Source of the DNA: an uncultured Bryobacteraceae bacterium
Lineage (GTDB): Bacteria; Acidobacteriota; Terriglobia; Bryobacterales; Bryobacteraceae
Length of the DNA stretch: 64,000 nt
Direction of reading: 5' to 3'
Assembly: GCA_937924525.1 (NCBI GenBank)
Contig: CALDSU010000005.1
Location: 1-64,000 of the forward strand
This document shows positions 16,808 through 25,702 of the stretch, one piece after another. Numbering within the stretch: position 1 is the stretch's first letter; each line of letters begins with the position of its first letter. The translations under genes and the position numbers were made by a program. Under the pieces are notes generated by a model, which worked only from the letters and a program-made list of their open reading frames with translations, was not told the origin of the DNA and did not search any database.

Positions 16808-18027
16808 AACAGCATCCCCGCAATGCACGCCGACATGAAATTGGCCATCGACCCCGCCGCCACCGCCTTCATGCCCAGCCGCGCCAGGTCGGACTTCCGG
16901 TTGGGCGCCAGCGCGCCGATCCCGCCGATCTGAATCGCAATCGAACTGAAATTGGCGAACCCGCACAGCGCATACGTGGCGATCACGAAGGAGCGCGGGT
17001 CCAGTTGTTCCTTAAGCGGCGCCAGTTGCAGAAAGGCCACGAATTCGTTGAGCACCAGGCGCGTGCCCAGCAGATTGCCGATCGCCAACGCATCCTTGCC
17101 GCTGACCCCCATCAGCCAGGCGACGGGCGCGAACAGGTAGCCGAAGATCTTCTGCAGCGAATCGGGCAGCCATCCCAGCAGCGGCAGGCCGTGCATCCAG
17201 CCGAGAATCCCGTTCACCATGGCGATCAACGCAAGGAACGCGATCAGCATGGCGCCGATGTTCAAGGCCAGGTGCAGCCCCTCGCCCGCGCCGTGCGCCG
17301 CGGCGTCAATCACGTTGACCGCCGTGCGCTCCACCTTGATCTCAACGCGGCCCGCGGTCGCGGGGACGCCGGTCTCCGGCTCCAGCATCTTCGCGAGCAG
17401 AATGGTGGCGGGCGCGGTCATGATCACCGCCGTCAGCAAGTGGATGATCTCGACGCCGGCGATCTTCACGTAAGCCGCCATCACCGCGCCGGAGACATGG
17501 GCCATGCCGCTGACCATGATCGTAAACAATTCCGACTGCGTCAGGCCGGGGAGGAACGGCCGGATGGTGAGCGGCGCTTCCGTCTGCCCCATGAAGATGC
17601 TGGCCGCCACGTTCAGCGACTCCGCGCCGCTGGCGCCCATCACCTTCTGCATGCCCACCGCCATCGCTTTGACGAACCATGGCATCACGCCCAGGTAATA
17701 CAGGATGGAAAAGAACGAGGCGATGAAAATCACGATGGGCAGCACCTGAAAGGCGAAGAGCACGCCGTGCGGTCCGCTTTTCAGGCCCAGCGGCCCGAAC
17801 AGAAACTCGCTGCCCACTTCGGCGTAGCGCAGCATGGCGTTCACCCCGGCGCCGATGGCCTGAAACACCTTGCCAAAATCCGTCTTCAGCACCAGCAGCG
17901 CGAAGGCAAACTGCAAACCCAAACCCCACAGCACTACCCGGAGCTGAATGGCGCGGCGGTTCGCGGAAAACAGCCACGCCACGCCCAGAATCACGGCCAG
18001 GCCCAGCAGACCCGTGAAGCGCTCCAT
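16804..18027 (-). CDS. nupC: concentrative nucleoside transporter (NupC/CNT family)
   Basis: A 407-residue inner-membrane symporter with about nine helices and two re-entrant hairpins. Family signatures are visible: SIFMGQTEAPLTIRP (nucleoside/Na+ site in HP1), LVLNEFVAF and LCGFANFSSIAIQIGG. It imports nucleosides with Na+ or H+ for the phosphorylases encoded on either side. It starts 9 bp after the pyrimidine phosphorylase stop. Confidence 0.93.
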   Translation of the reverse strand: MERFTGLLGLAVILGVAWLFSANRRAIQLRVVLWGLGLQFAFALLVLKTDFGKVFQAIGAGVNAMLRYAEVGSEFLFGPLGLKSGPHGVLFAFQVLPIVIFIASFFSILYYLGVMPWFVKAMAVGMQKVMGASGAESLNVAASIFMGQTEAPLTIRPFLPGLTQSELFTIMVSGMAHVSGAVMAAYVKIAGVEIIHLLTAVIMTAPATILLAKMLEPETGVPATAGRVEIKVERTAVNVIDAAAHGAGEGLHLALNIGAMLIAFLALIAMVNGILGWMHGLPLLGWLPDSLQKIFGYLFAPVAWLMGVSGKDALAIGNLLGTRLVLNEFVAFLQLAPLKEQLDPRSFVIATYALCGFANFSSIAIQIGGIGALAPNRKSDLARLGMKAVAAGSMANFMSACIAGMLL

Positions 18028-18036
18028 GGCGGGCGC

Positions 18037-19338
18037 CTAGCCGACGACTTCGAGGATGATCTCGCGCGCTTCCGGCTTCTGGCTCGAAATGCGGAAGGCG
18101 TCTTCCACCATCTCGGCCGCTTCTTCCACGTGTTCCTCGCGGGTGTAGTACAAGCGGCAGAGCGCCGCCCCGGCGTCCACGCGGTCCCCGATCTTGACTT
18201 CCAGAATCGCGCCGACCGCCGGATCGATCACGTCTTCTTTCCGGTCGCGGCCCGCGCCGATCATGACGCATGCGCGGCCGATATCCTCGGCGTTGATCGC
18301 GGTCACGTAGCCGGCGCGCGGCGAGGAGATCTCGCGCATGCCGGTGGCGTTCGGGAGCAATTCGAAGCGGTCCAGACAGCGGGGGTCGCCGCCCTGGGCC
18401 AGGACCACCTGCTTGAACTTGCGGTACCCGGAACCATCCACCAGGCACCGCTGCGCCACCTCGCGCGCCTCGTCCAGCGAGGCCGCTTTCTTACCCAGGA
18501 AGATCATGCGCGCGGCCAGTTCCAGCGACAGCCGGGTCAGGTCGCTCGGGCCGCCGTTTTGGAGCGTCTGGGAGACCTCCATCACTTCGAGCGCATTGCC
18601 CACGGCGAAACCGAGGGGCTGGTTCATGTCGGTGATGAGCGCCTGCACCCGCTTGTCCATGCGGCGTCCGATGCCCACCATCGTCTGGGCCAGTTTGCGG
18701 GCATCCACCTGGCGTTTCATGAACGCGCCCGCGCCCACCTTCACGTCCAGCACCAGCGCGTCCAGCCCCATGGCCAGTTTCTTCGACATGATCGAGGAGG
18801 CGATCAGCGGGACCGATTCCACCGTGGCGGTGGCGTCGCGCAAGGCGTACAGTTTGCCGTCAGCCGGCGCGATCTCCTCGGTCTGCCCGATGAACGCCAG
18901 CCCCAACTCGGCCAGTTGCGCCTGGAACTCCTCCATGGTTAGTTGCGTGCGGAATCCGGGGATCGCCTCCAGTTTGTCGAGCGTGCCCCCGGTGTGCCCC
19001 AGGCCGCGCCCGGAGATCATGGGCACCACCACGCCCGCCGCCGCCAGCGGCGCCGCAATCAGACTGGTCTTATCCCCGACGCCGCCGGTCGAGTGCTTGT
19101 CTACCTTGACGCCTTCCACCGCAGACAAATCGACCGTCTGACCGGAGGCCACCATGACTTCCGTGAGGGCGCTCACCTCCCGGTCGGTCATGCCCGAGAA
19201 AAAGACAGCCATCAGGAAGGCCGCCATCTGGTAGTCGGGCAAATCGCCGCGCGTGTAAGATTCCACGAGGTACGAGATCTCTTCGCGGGAAAGCTCCTCG
19301 CCGTCGCGCTTCCGCTGGATCAGATCGACTGTTCGCAT
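18037..19338 (-). CDS. pdp: pyrimidine-nucleoside/thymidine phosphorylase
   Basis: A 433-residue phosphorylase, the usual length. The signature DKHSTGGVGDKTSL binds phosphate, and MISGRGLGHTGGTLDKLEA, SSIMSKKLAMG and the C-terminal SSPRAGYV / VGDRV barrel are present. It cleaves thymidine, uridine and deoxyuridine. It is the first gene of the salvage operon. The ATG is preferred to a TTG four codons earlier, though no clear ribosome binding site precedes it. deoA is an equally valid family name. Confidence 0.93.
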   Translation of the reverse strand: MRTVDLIQRKRDGEELSREEISYLVESYTRGDLPDYQMAAFLMAVFFSGMTDREVSALTEVMVASGQTVDLSAVEGVKVDKHSTGGVGDKTSLIAAPLAAAGVVVPMISGRGLGHTGGTLDKLEAIPGFRTQLTMEEFQAQLAELGLAFIGQTEEIAPADGKLYALRDATATVESVPLIASSIMSKKLAMGLDALVLDVKVGAGAFMKRQVDARKLAQTMVGIGRRMDKRVQALITDMNQPLGFAVGNALEVMEVSQTLQNGGPSDLTRLSLELAARMIFLGKKAASLDEAREVAQRCLVDGSGYRKFKQVVLAQGGDPRCLDRFELLPNATGMREISSPRAGYVTAINAEDIGRACVMIGAGRDRKEDVIDPAVGAILEVKIGDRVDAGAALCRLYYTREEHVEEAAEMVEDAFRISSQKPEAREIILEVVG

Positions 19339-19404
19339 GAAGACAAACAATTAGGGTAGCACCGCCGATCATCGGGTGTAAACCAATGAATTTCCGGGGA
19401 TAAG

Positions 19405-19426
19405 CCAGGGCATCAAGAAGCCCTGG
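19405..19426. terminator. hairpin between the MFS and phosphorylase genes
   Basis: A perfect 7-bp inverted repeat (CCAGGGC / GCCCTGG) with an eight-base loop overlaps the end of the MFS gene. There is no clear T-tract, so terminator function is uncertain. Confidence 0.3.
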
Positions 19427-20642
19427 GCGAGTGATTCGCCCCGAGTTCATGCCGCAAACCCCTGCCGGCCAGCAGCCACGCGGCCCCAATCCACGCGGCC
19501 GCCGACCAGTACGGCGCGGCCGGGTGAATCCAGTCGAAAACCGCTCCCGCCCACACCGGACCGAGGATCAGCGTCAGGCTCCGGAGGGACTGCGTCGCGC
19601 CCAGCAGCATGCCTTGTTCAAAGCCGGCGACCCGCTGCGAGGCGAGACCGACCAGCGTGGGACCGGCGATGCCGCTGCCGAAACAGATCACTCCCAGAGC
19701 CGGGTATAACCAACCCACCCGCCCGGCCAGCGCGACCATGACGAAGCCCGCGGCGGAGGTCGCCAGTCCCCAGCGAATCAGCGCCGCGTCCGGAATCCGG
19801 CCCGACATTCGCCGGATCGCCACGCCCTGGGTGAGGACGCTCATCACCCCCACGAAGGCGAATAGCCAGGCGTTTTCCGCCGGACCGAGCCCAAAACGCT
19901 TCGCCGTGTACACCGCGAAGTTGGTTTGCAGCGCCGCGAACGCGAACTGGTGGGCGAACACCGCCAGGAGCAGGCCCCGCAGCGCCGGCCGCTCCAGCGA
20001 CCGCCGGATTTGTCGCGTGGGGTTGATTTCAATCACGCCGAACGGCTCTTTCCGCCGCTTTTCCGGGGGCAGGGATTCCGGCAGGAAGAAAAAGACGCCG
20101 GCGCAGGTAGCCAGCGAGAGCAGGCCGGCCGCATAGGCGGGCGCCTGAAGGCTGAAATGGCTGAGCGCGCCGCCCAGCGCGGGCCCCGCGATGAACCCGA
20201 GTCCAAATGCCGCTCCGATCAAGCCGAAGTTCTTGGCGCGGTCCTCCGGGGGCGTCACGTCGGCAATATACGCTTGAGCGGTGGCGATGTTGCCGCCGGT
20301 CACCCCGTCGATGACGCGGGCCACGAACAGGACCCAGAGCGCGGTCGCCCAGCCGAAGAGAAAATATCCGAAGGCGCTGCCCAGCAGACTGATCAGCAAG
20401 ACCGGCCGGCGCCCGAACCGGTCGGACAACACGCCCAGCACGGGCGCGGCGGCGAATTGCGCCGCGGAGAACGAGAGCGCCACCAGACCCACGGTGAGCG
20501 CATCGCCCCGGAACTGCTGCACCAAGTAGGGCGTCACCGGCACCAGGATTCCCGCGCCGAGCAGATCCAGAAACACCGTGGCGAAAATCATCGCCAGCGC
20601 CTTGCGGTTCACGGGCGCGATCCGGTTTTCGGTCTGCGGCAT
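19413..20642 (-). CDS. MFS transporter, TetA/DHA1-like
   Basis: A 409-residue 12-helix major facilitator protein. Motif A is [16 protein letters not shown] between helices 2 and 3, and helix 4-5 carries [26 protein letters not shown], typical of the TetA/drug:H+ antiporter group. It probably exports a drug or metabolite by proton exchange; the substrate is unknown. The ATG is chosen because residues before it in the longer frame are not membrane-protein-like. Confidence 0.88.
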   Translation of the reverse strand: MPQTENRIAPVNRKALAMIFATVFLDLLGAGILVPVTPYLVQQFRGDALTVGLVALSFSAAQFAAAPVLGVLSDRFGRRPVLLISLLGSAFGYFLFGWATALWVLFVARVIDGVTGGNIATAQAYIADVTPPEDRAKNFGLIGAAFGLGFIAGPALGGALSHFSLQAPAYAAGLLSLATCAGVFFFLPESLPPEKRRKEPFGVIEINPTRQIRRSLERPALRGLLLAVFAHQFAFAALQTNFAVYTAKRFGLGPAENAWLFAFVGVMSVLTQGVAIRRMSGRIPDAALIRWGLATSAAGFVMVALAGRVGWLYPALGVICFGSGIAGPTLVGLASQRVAGFEQGMLLGATQSLRSLTLILGPVWAGAVFDWIHPAAPYWSAAAWIGAAWLLAGRGLRHELGANHSPRAS

Positions 20643-20807
20643 CACCGATGCTTGGCTCAGAGAACACCTCGGCGGAGCGAAGAGAATACTATTTTCGCAG
20701 GAAAACGAGGGAGGACCGGGGAGAGCGGCCGCCGGTCCGCCGCCCGGTGGAGAACGGACGCGGCTGGCCGGCGCCAAACCTGCTGATCGAAACCGAAGGC
20801 CTTGCTG

Positions 20808-21902
20808 TCAGCGGACGCGTCCCCGTCCCGCCACCTTCCAGGAACCCTCCACGACGCCGCCGCGATGGTAGAAGATCTCGTCGTGCATGTTGACGCAGGC
20901 GCATACATGGTTGGGGATGATGCTGAGCCGCTCGCCCACCCGCGGTTTCGCGGCGCCGGCGGGGAAACGCAGATGCCCGTGTTCTTCGGTCAGGGCTTCC
21001 AGGGAAGCTTCCGGCCTTTCGACGATGTATCCGTAGCCCTTGCGGTCGCCGGAGATCCACGCGTCGCCGGAGAACGTCTTGGAACCGCCATCGACGATGG
21101 CGCGCTCGGGCACGGCGTTGCTGACCACCGTCACCAGGACGCGCAGCGCGCAATCCTCCAAAGAGCAGAAACCTCCGCCCCACTCATTGCGGTCGTTGAA
21201 AACGTAAGTCCCCGGGCGAATCTCGGTGAGGCCGGGAACCTGGTGACTCTGATACAGCGTGGGCGTACTGCCGCCGCTTACCACCGCGCAATCGAGGCCC
21301 TGCGCCCGGACGGCGGACACGATCTCCCGGATCTGCTCGCCCACTCCGGCGAGCGCGGGCGCCTGCTCCTCCGGACGGCTCCAGATGTGTCCCGGGTAAA
21401 ACATGATGCCGGCGAAACGCAGGCCGGGCGCGCGGTCCACCTGCACCGCCAGCGCCGCAGCCTCTTCCGCCGTCTGGACGCCGCAACGGTGCATGCCGGC
21501 GTCAAACTCCACCAGCACGCCCGCCTCCGCCCCCGCGCGTCGCAGGGAGGCGGAGAGCCCCTCCGCTGTCGCCGCCGAGTCCACCGCCACGGTGAGGCTG
21601 CGCTTTCGCGCGATGGCCGCCAGGCGATCCCACTTGCCTTCGCCGAACACGGGATACGCCAGCAGGATGTTTTCCAGGCCGCCCTCCGCCATAACCTCCG
21701 CCTCGCCGACCTTGGCCACCGTGACGCCGTAAGCGCCCGCCTCGATCTGCATCCGCGCGATGGCGGGGATCTTATGGGTCTTGGTGTGGGGCCGTAGTTG
21801 CAGATGGTGCTGCCGGATGTAGTCGCCCGCCCGGTGCAGGTTCCGTTCCATGACATCCAGGTCCACGACCACCGCGGGGGTTTCCAGTTCTTCGATGCGC
21901 AT
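20808..21902 (-). CDS. D-threonine aldolase / D-serine dehydratase-like PLP enzyme
   Basis: A 364-residue fold-type III PLP enzyme. LRPHTKTHK carries the PLP lysine at the N-terminal TIM barrel, VEFDAGMHRCGV and VVSGGSTPT bind the cofactor phosphate, and HVCACVNMHD near the C-terminus holds the His and Cys metal ligands of D-threonine aldolase/DSD1 enzymes. It cleaves or dehydrates D-3-hydroxyamino acids. It starts 10 bp after the decarboxylase stop, so the two share a transcript. A CTGAC-GTT-GTCAG palindrome covers the start region. Confidence 0.85.
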   Translation of the reverse strand: MRIEELETPAVVVDLDVMERNLHRAGDYIRQHHLQLRPHTKTHKIPAIARMQIEAGAYGVTVAKVGEAEVMAEGGLENILLAYPVFGEGKWDRLAAIARKRSLTVAVDSAATAEGLSASLRRAGAEAGVLVEFDAGMHRCGVQTAEEAAALAVQVDRAPGLRFAGIMFYPGHIWSRPEEQAPALAGVGEQIREIVSAVRAQGLDCAVVSGGSTPTLYQSHQVPGLTEIRPGTYVFNDRNEWGGGFCSLEDCALRVLVTVVSNAVPERAIVDGGSKTFSGDAWISGDRKGYGYIVERPEASLEALTEEHGHLRFPAGAAKPRVGERLSIIPNHVCACVNMHDEIFYHRGGVVEGSWKVAGRGRVR

Positions 21903-21912
21903 GCTGACGTTG

Positions 21913-24066
21913 TCAGTATCTTTCGCCGGAGTCCGCAAGTAAAGCCAGGCCCAACTCGGCCAGACAGCGCTCGGTCTCCAAAGCCAGCCGCTCCACCAGT
22001 TCGGCCAGAAACGCCTGCCGGTGCCCCGTCTCCGCGTTCAGCACGATGTAGGGGTTCATCACGGTGGCGCGCAGCACAAAGATCCCGAGCTCCGGATAGT
22101 CCGCCGGGTCCACGTCGGCCCGCGCGAGCAGATCCTCCACGCTCCGCCGCGAGTATTGGGGCAGATGAAAGCGGGTGCGCGAGAGGAAGAAAGCCTGCGA
22201 GTAACTGTAGTCCCGTTCGCCCAGTTCGGCCTGAATGGTGAACCGCTGGTAAATCGCCTCTCCCAGGCGGTTCAGGTCCGCCAGGGCGCGGGACGCCAGC
22301 GGCCGAACCACAAAACAGACGATGTTGGTGTCCGGCGGGGGGGCGGTGATCGGGATGAAGCGGTAGGCGGTCGGCTGGTGGTTCGCCCGGCAGGACTGTT
22401 CCCAGTGCACCAGCCGCTCATAAAGTTCCCGCGCCGCCAGCAGCGAAGCGCGCATGATCTCCCCGTACCCTTCGCGCGAGGGCGGAATGGTGCGGTGGGA
22501 CAGCCAGCAGGAAGCCGCCGCCGCGCCCGGCTTGGAGCCCTCCAAAATGAACGGTCCGACGTTGGAAGGCGGATGATATACCTTGGACGGAACCTCCCCG
22601 GCGGCCGTGACCGTGATGTAGGGGGCTTCCTGCGTGAGGAAATGGCGGATCCGGTCATTGCGGAAAGCCACCACGCCGCACGGATACGGAACGTACCCCA
22701 TCTTGTGCGGGTCCACGGTGATGGACTCGGCGCGCGGCAGCGCCAGAAAGGACGCAAGCACCTCGCGGCCGCCCCAGCGCAAGCCGATGGTGCGCTCGTA
22801 GGTCCCCCGGCGAATGTCGAGGCGGCGGGAGCAGAACTCATTGATCGTTTCCATCCGGCTGGGCCACTCGCTTTCCGGGGGATTGCCGTCCTCCCCCCGG
22901 CCCACAAAGAGCGTTCGCAGGTAACCGCACCAGGCCGCATCGACGTGGAGCCAGAAACTCACCTGGCGCTCGGCCTCCAGGCGCTGCCGGAAGGCGGTGA
23001 TCTGGTGTACCGGGTCTACCGAGCCCTCTTCCGTGGTGCCGGCGACCGCGATCACAGCCAGCGGGAAACGGCCCTCCTCCAGCGCGCGGTCCACCTTGCG
23101 CTCCAGGTCGCGCACGTCCATCCGGAACTGCCGGTCCACGTCCACCAGCACCACGTTTTCTTTCCCAATGCCAAGGACGTCGCACGCCTTCACCACCGAG
23201 TAGTGAGCCGTGCCGGGAGCAAACACCACGGGCGGCCAGGCCTGGTAAGCGGCGAAGGCGCCATGCGCGGAAATGTCCACGCCAGAGGCGGAGAGCATCT
23301 GCCAGGCGGCCTGGGTGGCTTCCGCCTCCGGCGTCCCTCCCTTCAGCCGCATCGCTTCCAGCAGGCGCGGCAGCAGAAAAGTGGCCTCGTTCGGCCGGAT
23401 CGCGAGGCACTCCCGCGCGCTCAGGGAATCCAGCGCCGCGGGCGCGGCGGCGCGGGGCAGTTTGACGCGCAAATCGAGCCCCGCCGCTTGGCAGACGCTT
23501 CTGGCGGCGAGCGGGAAATACCGGATGTTGCGCGCCACCCACAACGCTTCCAGGTTCGCCACGGTCCCGCCACTGGTCAAATGAGCCCAGCCGAACTCCT
23601 TGCGGGTTTCCCGGTGGTGCGCTCCGGCAGGCGGAGGCGGCAGGTAGCCCAGCATCCGCAGGATGTCCGAGGCGACCTCCAACTCCCATTCCACCGTCAC
23701 CGGCGCGGCTTCCGGCGTCACGTTGTTGGGGTTGTAGAGCATCCCGGCGAAGTACCCCAGCACGGAAGGAACGGTCTGATCGCTGAGCATGTGGGCCACG
23801 TAGCGCGGGCTGTAAAACGGGAAGTGACGCTTCAGCCGGGCCAGCATCTCGTTGAGCTGCTGGAATAAAGCGTCGCTCCAATCGAGCGATTCGCGGCGCA
23901 TGTGCTGGGTGATGGCGATCTCGTCCGAAGGGAAGTAGTTCCGCCGCCAGTGGAAATAGTCCCGCAGAATGAACAGGATCATCTCCTCGGCGAGATTCGC
24001 ATTCTCCGCCTTCGGGCCGAGGAACCACGCCCCGAGTTGCTTGGTCTCCTCCCGCTCCTTCGACAT
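21913..24066 (-). CDS. large PLP-dependent group II decarboxylase
   Basis: A 717-residue fold-type I enzyme related to glutamate, tyrosine and aromatic amino acid decarboxylases. SGGTVANLEALWVARN binds PLP phosphate, HVDAAWCGY provides the Asp, and VDPHKMGYVPYPCG holds the PLP lysine. At 717 residues it is much longer than the ~470-550 usual in the group, with extra segments between the large-domain motifs (such as an AGAHHRETRK insertion) and an extended C-terminal domain. It probably decarboxylates an amino acid in the cytoplasm; which one cannot be told. It shares a transcript with the D-amino acid enzyme. Confidence 0.85.
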   Translation of the reverse strand: MSKEREETKQLGAWFLGPKAENANLAEEMILFILRDYFHWRRNYFPSDEIAITQHMRRESLDWSDALFQQLNEMLARLKRHFPFYSPRYVAHMLSDQTVPSVLGYFAGMLYNPNNVTPEAAPVTVEWELEVASDILRMLGYLPPPPAGAHHRETRKEFGWAHLTSGGTVANLEALWVARNIRYFPLAARSVCQAAGLDLRVKLPRAAAPAALDSLSARECLAIRPNEATFLLPRLLEAMRLKGGTPEAEATQAAWQMLSASGVDISAHGAFAAYQAWPPVVFAPGTAHYSVVKACDVLGIGKENVVLVDVDRQFRMDVRDLERKVDRALEEGRFPLAVIAVAGTTEEGSVDPVHQITAFRQRLEAERQVSFWLHVDAAWCGYLRTLFVGRGEDGNPPESEWPSRMETINEFCSRRLDIRRGTYERTIGLRWGGREVLASFLALPRAESITVDPHKMGYVPYPCGVVAFRNDRIRHFLTQEAPYITVTAAGEVPSKVYHPPSNVGPFILEGSKPGAAAASCWLSHRTIPPSREGYGEIMRASLLAARELYERLVHWEQSCRANHQPTAYRFIPITAPPPDTNIVCFVVRPLASRALADLNRLGEAIYQRFTIQAELGERDYSYSQAFFLSRTRFHLPQYSRRSVEDLLARADVDPADYPELGIFVLRATVMNPYIVLNAETGHRQAFLAELVERLALETERCLAELGLALLADSGERY

Positions 24067-24211
24067 AGCGACCCCTCCAGTGTAGACTGCGGCGCGGGCA
24101 TCAAGCCGGAAAGAGCGCGGCCCATGTTGTAACCTTGGGAGGCGGCTGCTTCGCCATTCCTGGCGTAGGGACTGGTGGATTCAACCGGTCGGCCAGCCGC
24201 TCCTCTGGCAC

Positions 24212-24796
24212 ATGCTGGTTGACTTCGAGCTGATCCGCCGGGCGCAGAAGGGAGACGAAGCCGCTTTTAACGACCTGGTTTTCGCGTACCGGAAGCGGAT
24301 TCTGGGGACGGTGGCGCGGTTGATCAACCGGCCCGATGATGTCGAAGATGTTGCGCAGGAGGTATTTCTCCGGCTGTTTTTTTCGCTCGACCAATTACGG
24401 ACGCCGGAGATGTTCGAACCCTGGCTATACCGGCTCGTGGTGAATGCCTCCTATGATTACCTGCGGAAGCGCCGCAAGAGGCCGGAGGCGCGGATGGCGG
24501 ACTTGAGCGAACAGCAGGTTTTGCTGGCGGATGCGGGCGCGGGCGAAGCCGTGGACCAGACCGAGCGGGAGAAAACCCGAATCCGGGAAACGGTGGAAGC
24601 GCTCCTGCAAAACGTCAGCGAGGAGGATCGCATCTTGCTCCTGCTGAAGGAAGTGGAAGGTCTGTCGCTGAAGGAGTTGGAAGCCATTTACGGGGCGAAA
24701 GAGAACGCTCTCAAAGTCAGGCTGTTTCGCGCTCGCCAGCGAGTGTTAAAATCCGTAGGGGCCGCCTTGGAGGGGCGGCGCGGAGGAGGTTCGTAG
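24212..24796 (+). CDS. ECF-type RNA polymerase sigma factor
   Basis: A 194-residue sigma-70 factor with regions 2 and 4 only. Region 2 is DDVEDVAQEVFLRLF and PWLYRLVVNASYDYLRKRRK; region 4 is EVEGLSLKELEAIYGAKENALKVRLFRARQR. It directs transcription of a small regulon, likely including its own operon with a membrane regulator and a Spy-like sensor. A TGTAACC sequence ~80 bp upstream could be an ECF -35. There is no good ribosome binding site at the ATG. Confidence 0.9.
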   Translation: MLVDFELIRRAQKGDEAAFNDLVFAYRKRILGTVARLINRPDDVEDVAQEVFLRLFFSLDQLRTPEMFEPWLYRLVVNASYDYLRKRRKRPEARMADLSEQQVLLADAGAGEAVDQTEREKTRIRETVEALLQNVSEEDRILLLLKEVEGLSLKELEAIYGAKENALKVRLFRARQRVLKSVGAALEGRRGGGS

Positions 24797-25147
24797 ATGT
24801 CCAGTCCCGGCGAATTCGGCGGGCAGTGGCTCGACCGATTGCTGCATGCATACCGGCAGGCCTGCGGCGAACCGGAGCCGAAGCCGAACTTCATGCCTGA
24901 GTTGTGGGCGCGAATCGAGCAGAACCGTTCCACCGTGTTCCGGTTCCGGCGCGTAGCGCAGATATTCCTCACCGCCGCGGCTGCGCTTTCGATCTTCCTG
25001 GCGGGTCTCACGCGCACCAGTCCTCAGCTGCGCGCTCCGGAAGTGTATCAGGCTACCTATCTGGACGTGCTGGCCACGCAGCACCTGGTGGAGGGCAGCT
25101 TCCCGGGCTCCTCGTCGGAAGAGCCCAGCGAACTCGACTTGCTGTGA
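24797..25147 (+). CDS. single-pass membrane protein, probable anti-sigma factor
   Basis: A 116-residue protein immediately after the sigma gene (stop and start adjoin, with GGAGGAGG as ribosome binding site). A cytoplasmic N-terminal ~55 residues precede one transmembrane helix (IFLTAAAALSIFLAGL), with an acidic periplasmic tail. Position and topology are those of a membrane anti-sigma factor, but there is no zinc-finger HxxxCxxC motif, so assignment rests on context. Confidence 0.6.
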   Translation: MSSPGEFGGQWLDRLLHAYRQACGEPEPKPNFMPELWARIEQNRSTVFRFRRVAQIFLTAAAALSIFLAGLTRTSPQLRAPEVYQATYLDVLATQHLVEGSFPGSSSEEPSELDLL

Positions 25148-25527
25148 TGCGCCCTGTGCAGTGGACCGCTCTCTATTTCGCCCTGGTGTTCGCGGCGGGG
25201 GTGGTGGTCGGGGGTGTGTCGTATCGCGTCTACTCCAGTTCGACGGTCAACGCGGAATCCGGACCGCGGGAGTACCGGAAGAAATACATGGCGGAGCTGA
25301 CCTCCCGTCTCTCGCTGGCGCCGGATCAGGCGTCCCGCATCGAAGCGATCCTGGACGAAACGCGGGCCGAGTACCGCGCGTTTCACGAGCGGCACAAGGA
25401 TGAACTCGACGCCATTCAGGCGGGACAAAACCGGCGGATCAACGAGTTGCTGACCCCGGATCAGCAGCGCGAGTACGCCCTGTTCCGCGAAGAGCGGGAC
25501 CGCCGCCGCAAAGCAATGGCGAAGTAG
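25147..25527 (+). CDS. Spy/CpxP-like periplasmic stress sensor
   Basis: A 126-residue protein whose ATG overlaps the previous TGA by one base. An N-terminal signal anchor (LYFALVFAAGVVVGGVSY) is followed by a long amphipathic helical region. RLSLAPDQASRIEAILDE and ELLTPDQQREYALFREE are the two LTxxQ-like repeats of Spy/CpxP/ZraP proteins. Such proteins act as periplasmic chaperones or metal sensors, which fits a sigma/anti-sigma stress module. Confidence 0.75.
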   Translation: MRPVQWTALYFALVFAAGVVVGGVSYRVYSSSTVNAESGPREYRKKYMAELTSRLSLAPDQASRIEAILDETRAEYRAFHERHKDELDAIQAGQNRRINELLTPDQQREYALFREERDRRRKAMAK

Positions 25528-25575
25528 CGCCCGCCCGCAGCCGCCATCCCTTTCCTCGCTGGTTTCGTTACACTC

Positions 25576-25679
25576 TAGGAGCTTGTGGAACACGCGGGGA
25601 GAGGCGCCTCTGTCCAGGCGGGTTCCTCGTAAGCGCTTCGAGGCGGGGCAGCCTGTGCCGGTTTGTCCACAAGCTCCTA
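25576..25679. mobile_element. MITE-like element with 12-bp terminal inverted repeats
   Basis: GGAGCTTGTGGA and its exact inverse TCCACAAGCTCC bound a ~100-bp GC-rich insert, and both ends are flanked by TA. A TA target duplication with perfect short inverted repeats is the signature of non-autonomous IS630/mariner-type elements. It encodes no protein. It sits in the gap between the Spy-like gene and the PIG-L gene and ends 23 bp before the latter's start, so it could carry or disturb that gene's promoter. Confidence 0.55.
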
Positions 25680-25702
25680 AATTCGCCAGGAGGGCAATCA
25701 TC

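Noticed and set aside
16952-18942. A 645-codon plus-strand frame across the nucleoside transporter and phosphorylase
   Set aside because: It is antisense to two clearly recognisable families and has the His/Gln/Arg-rich composition typical of GC-rich shadows.
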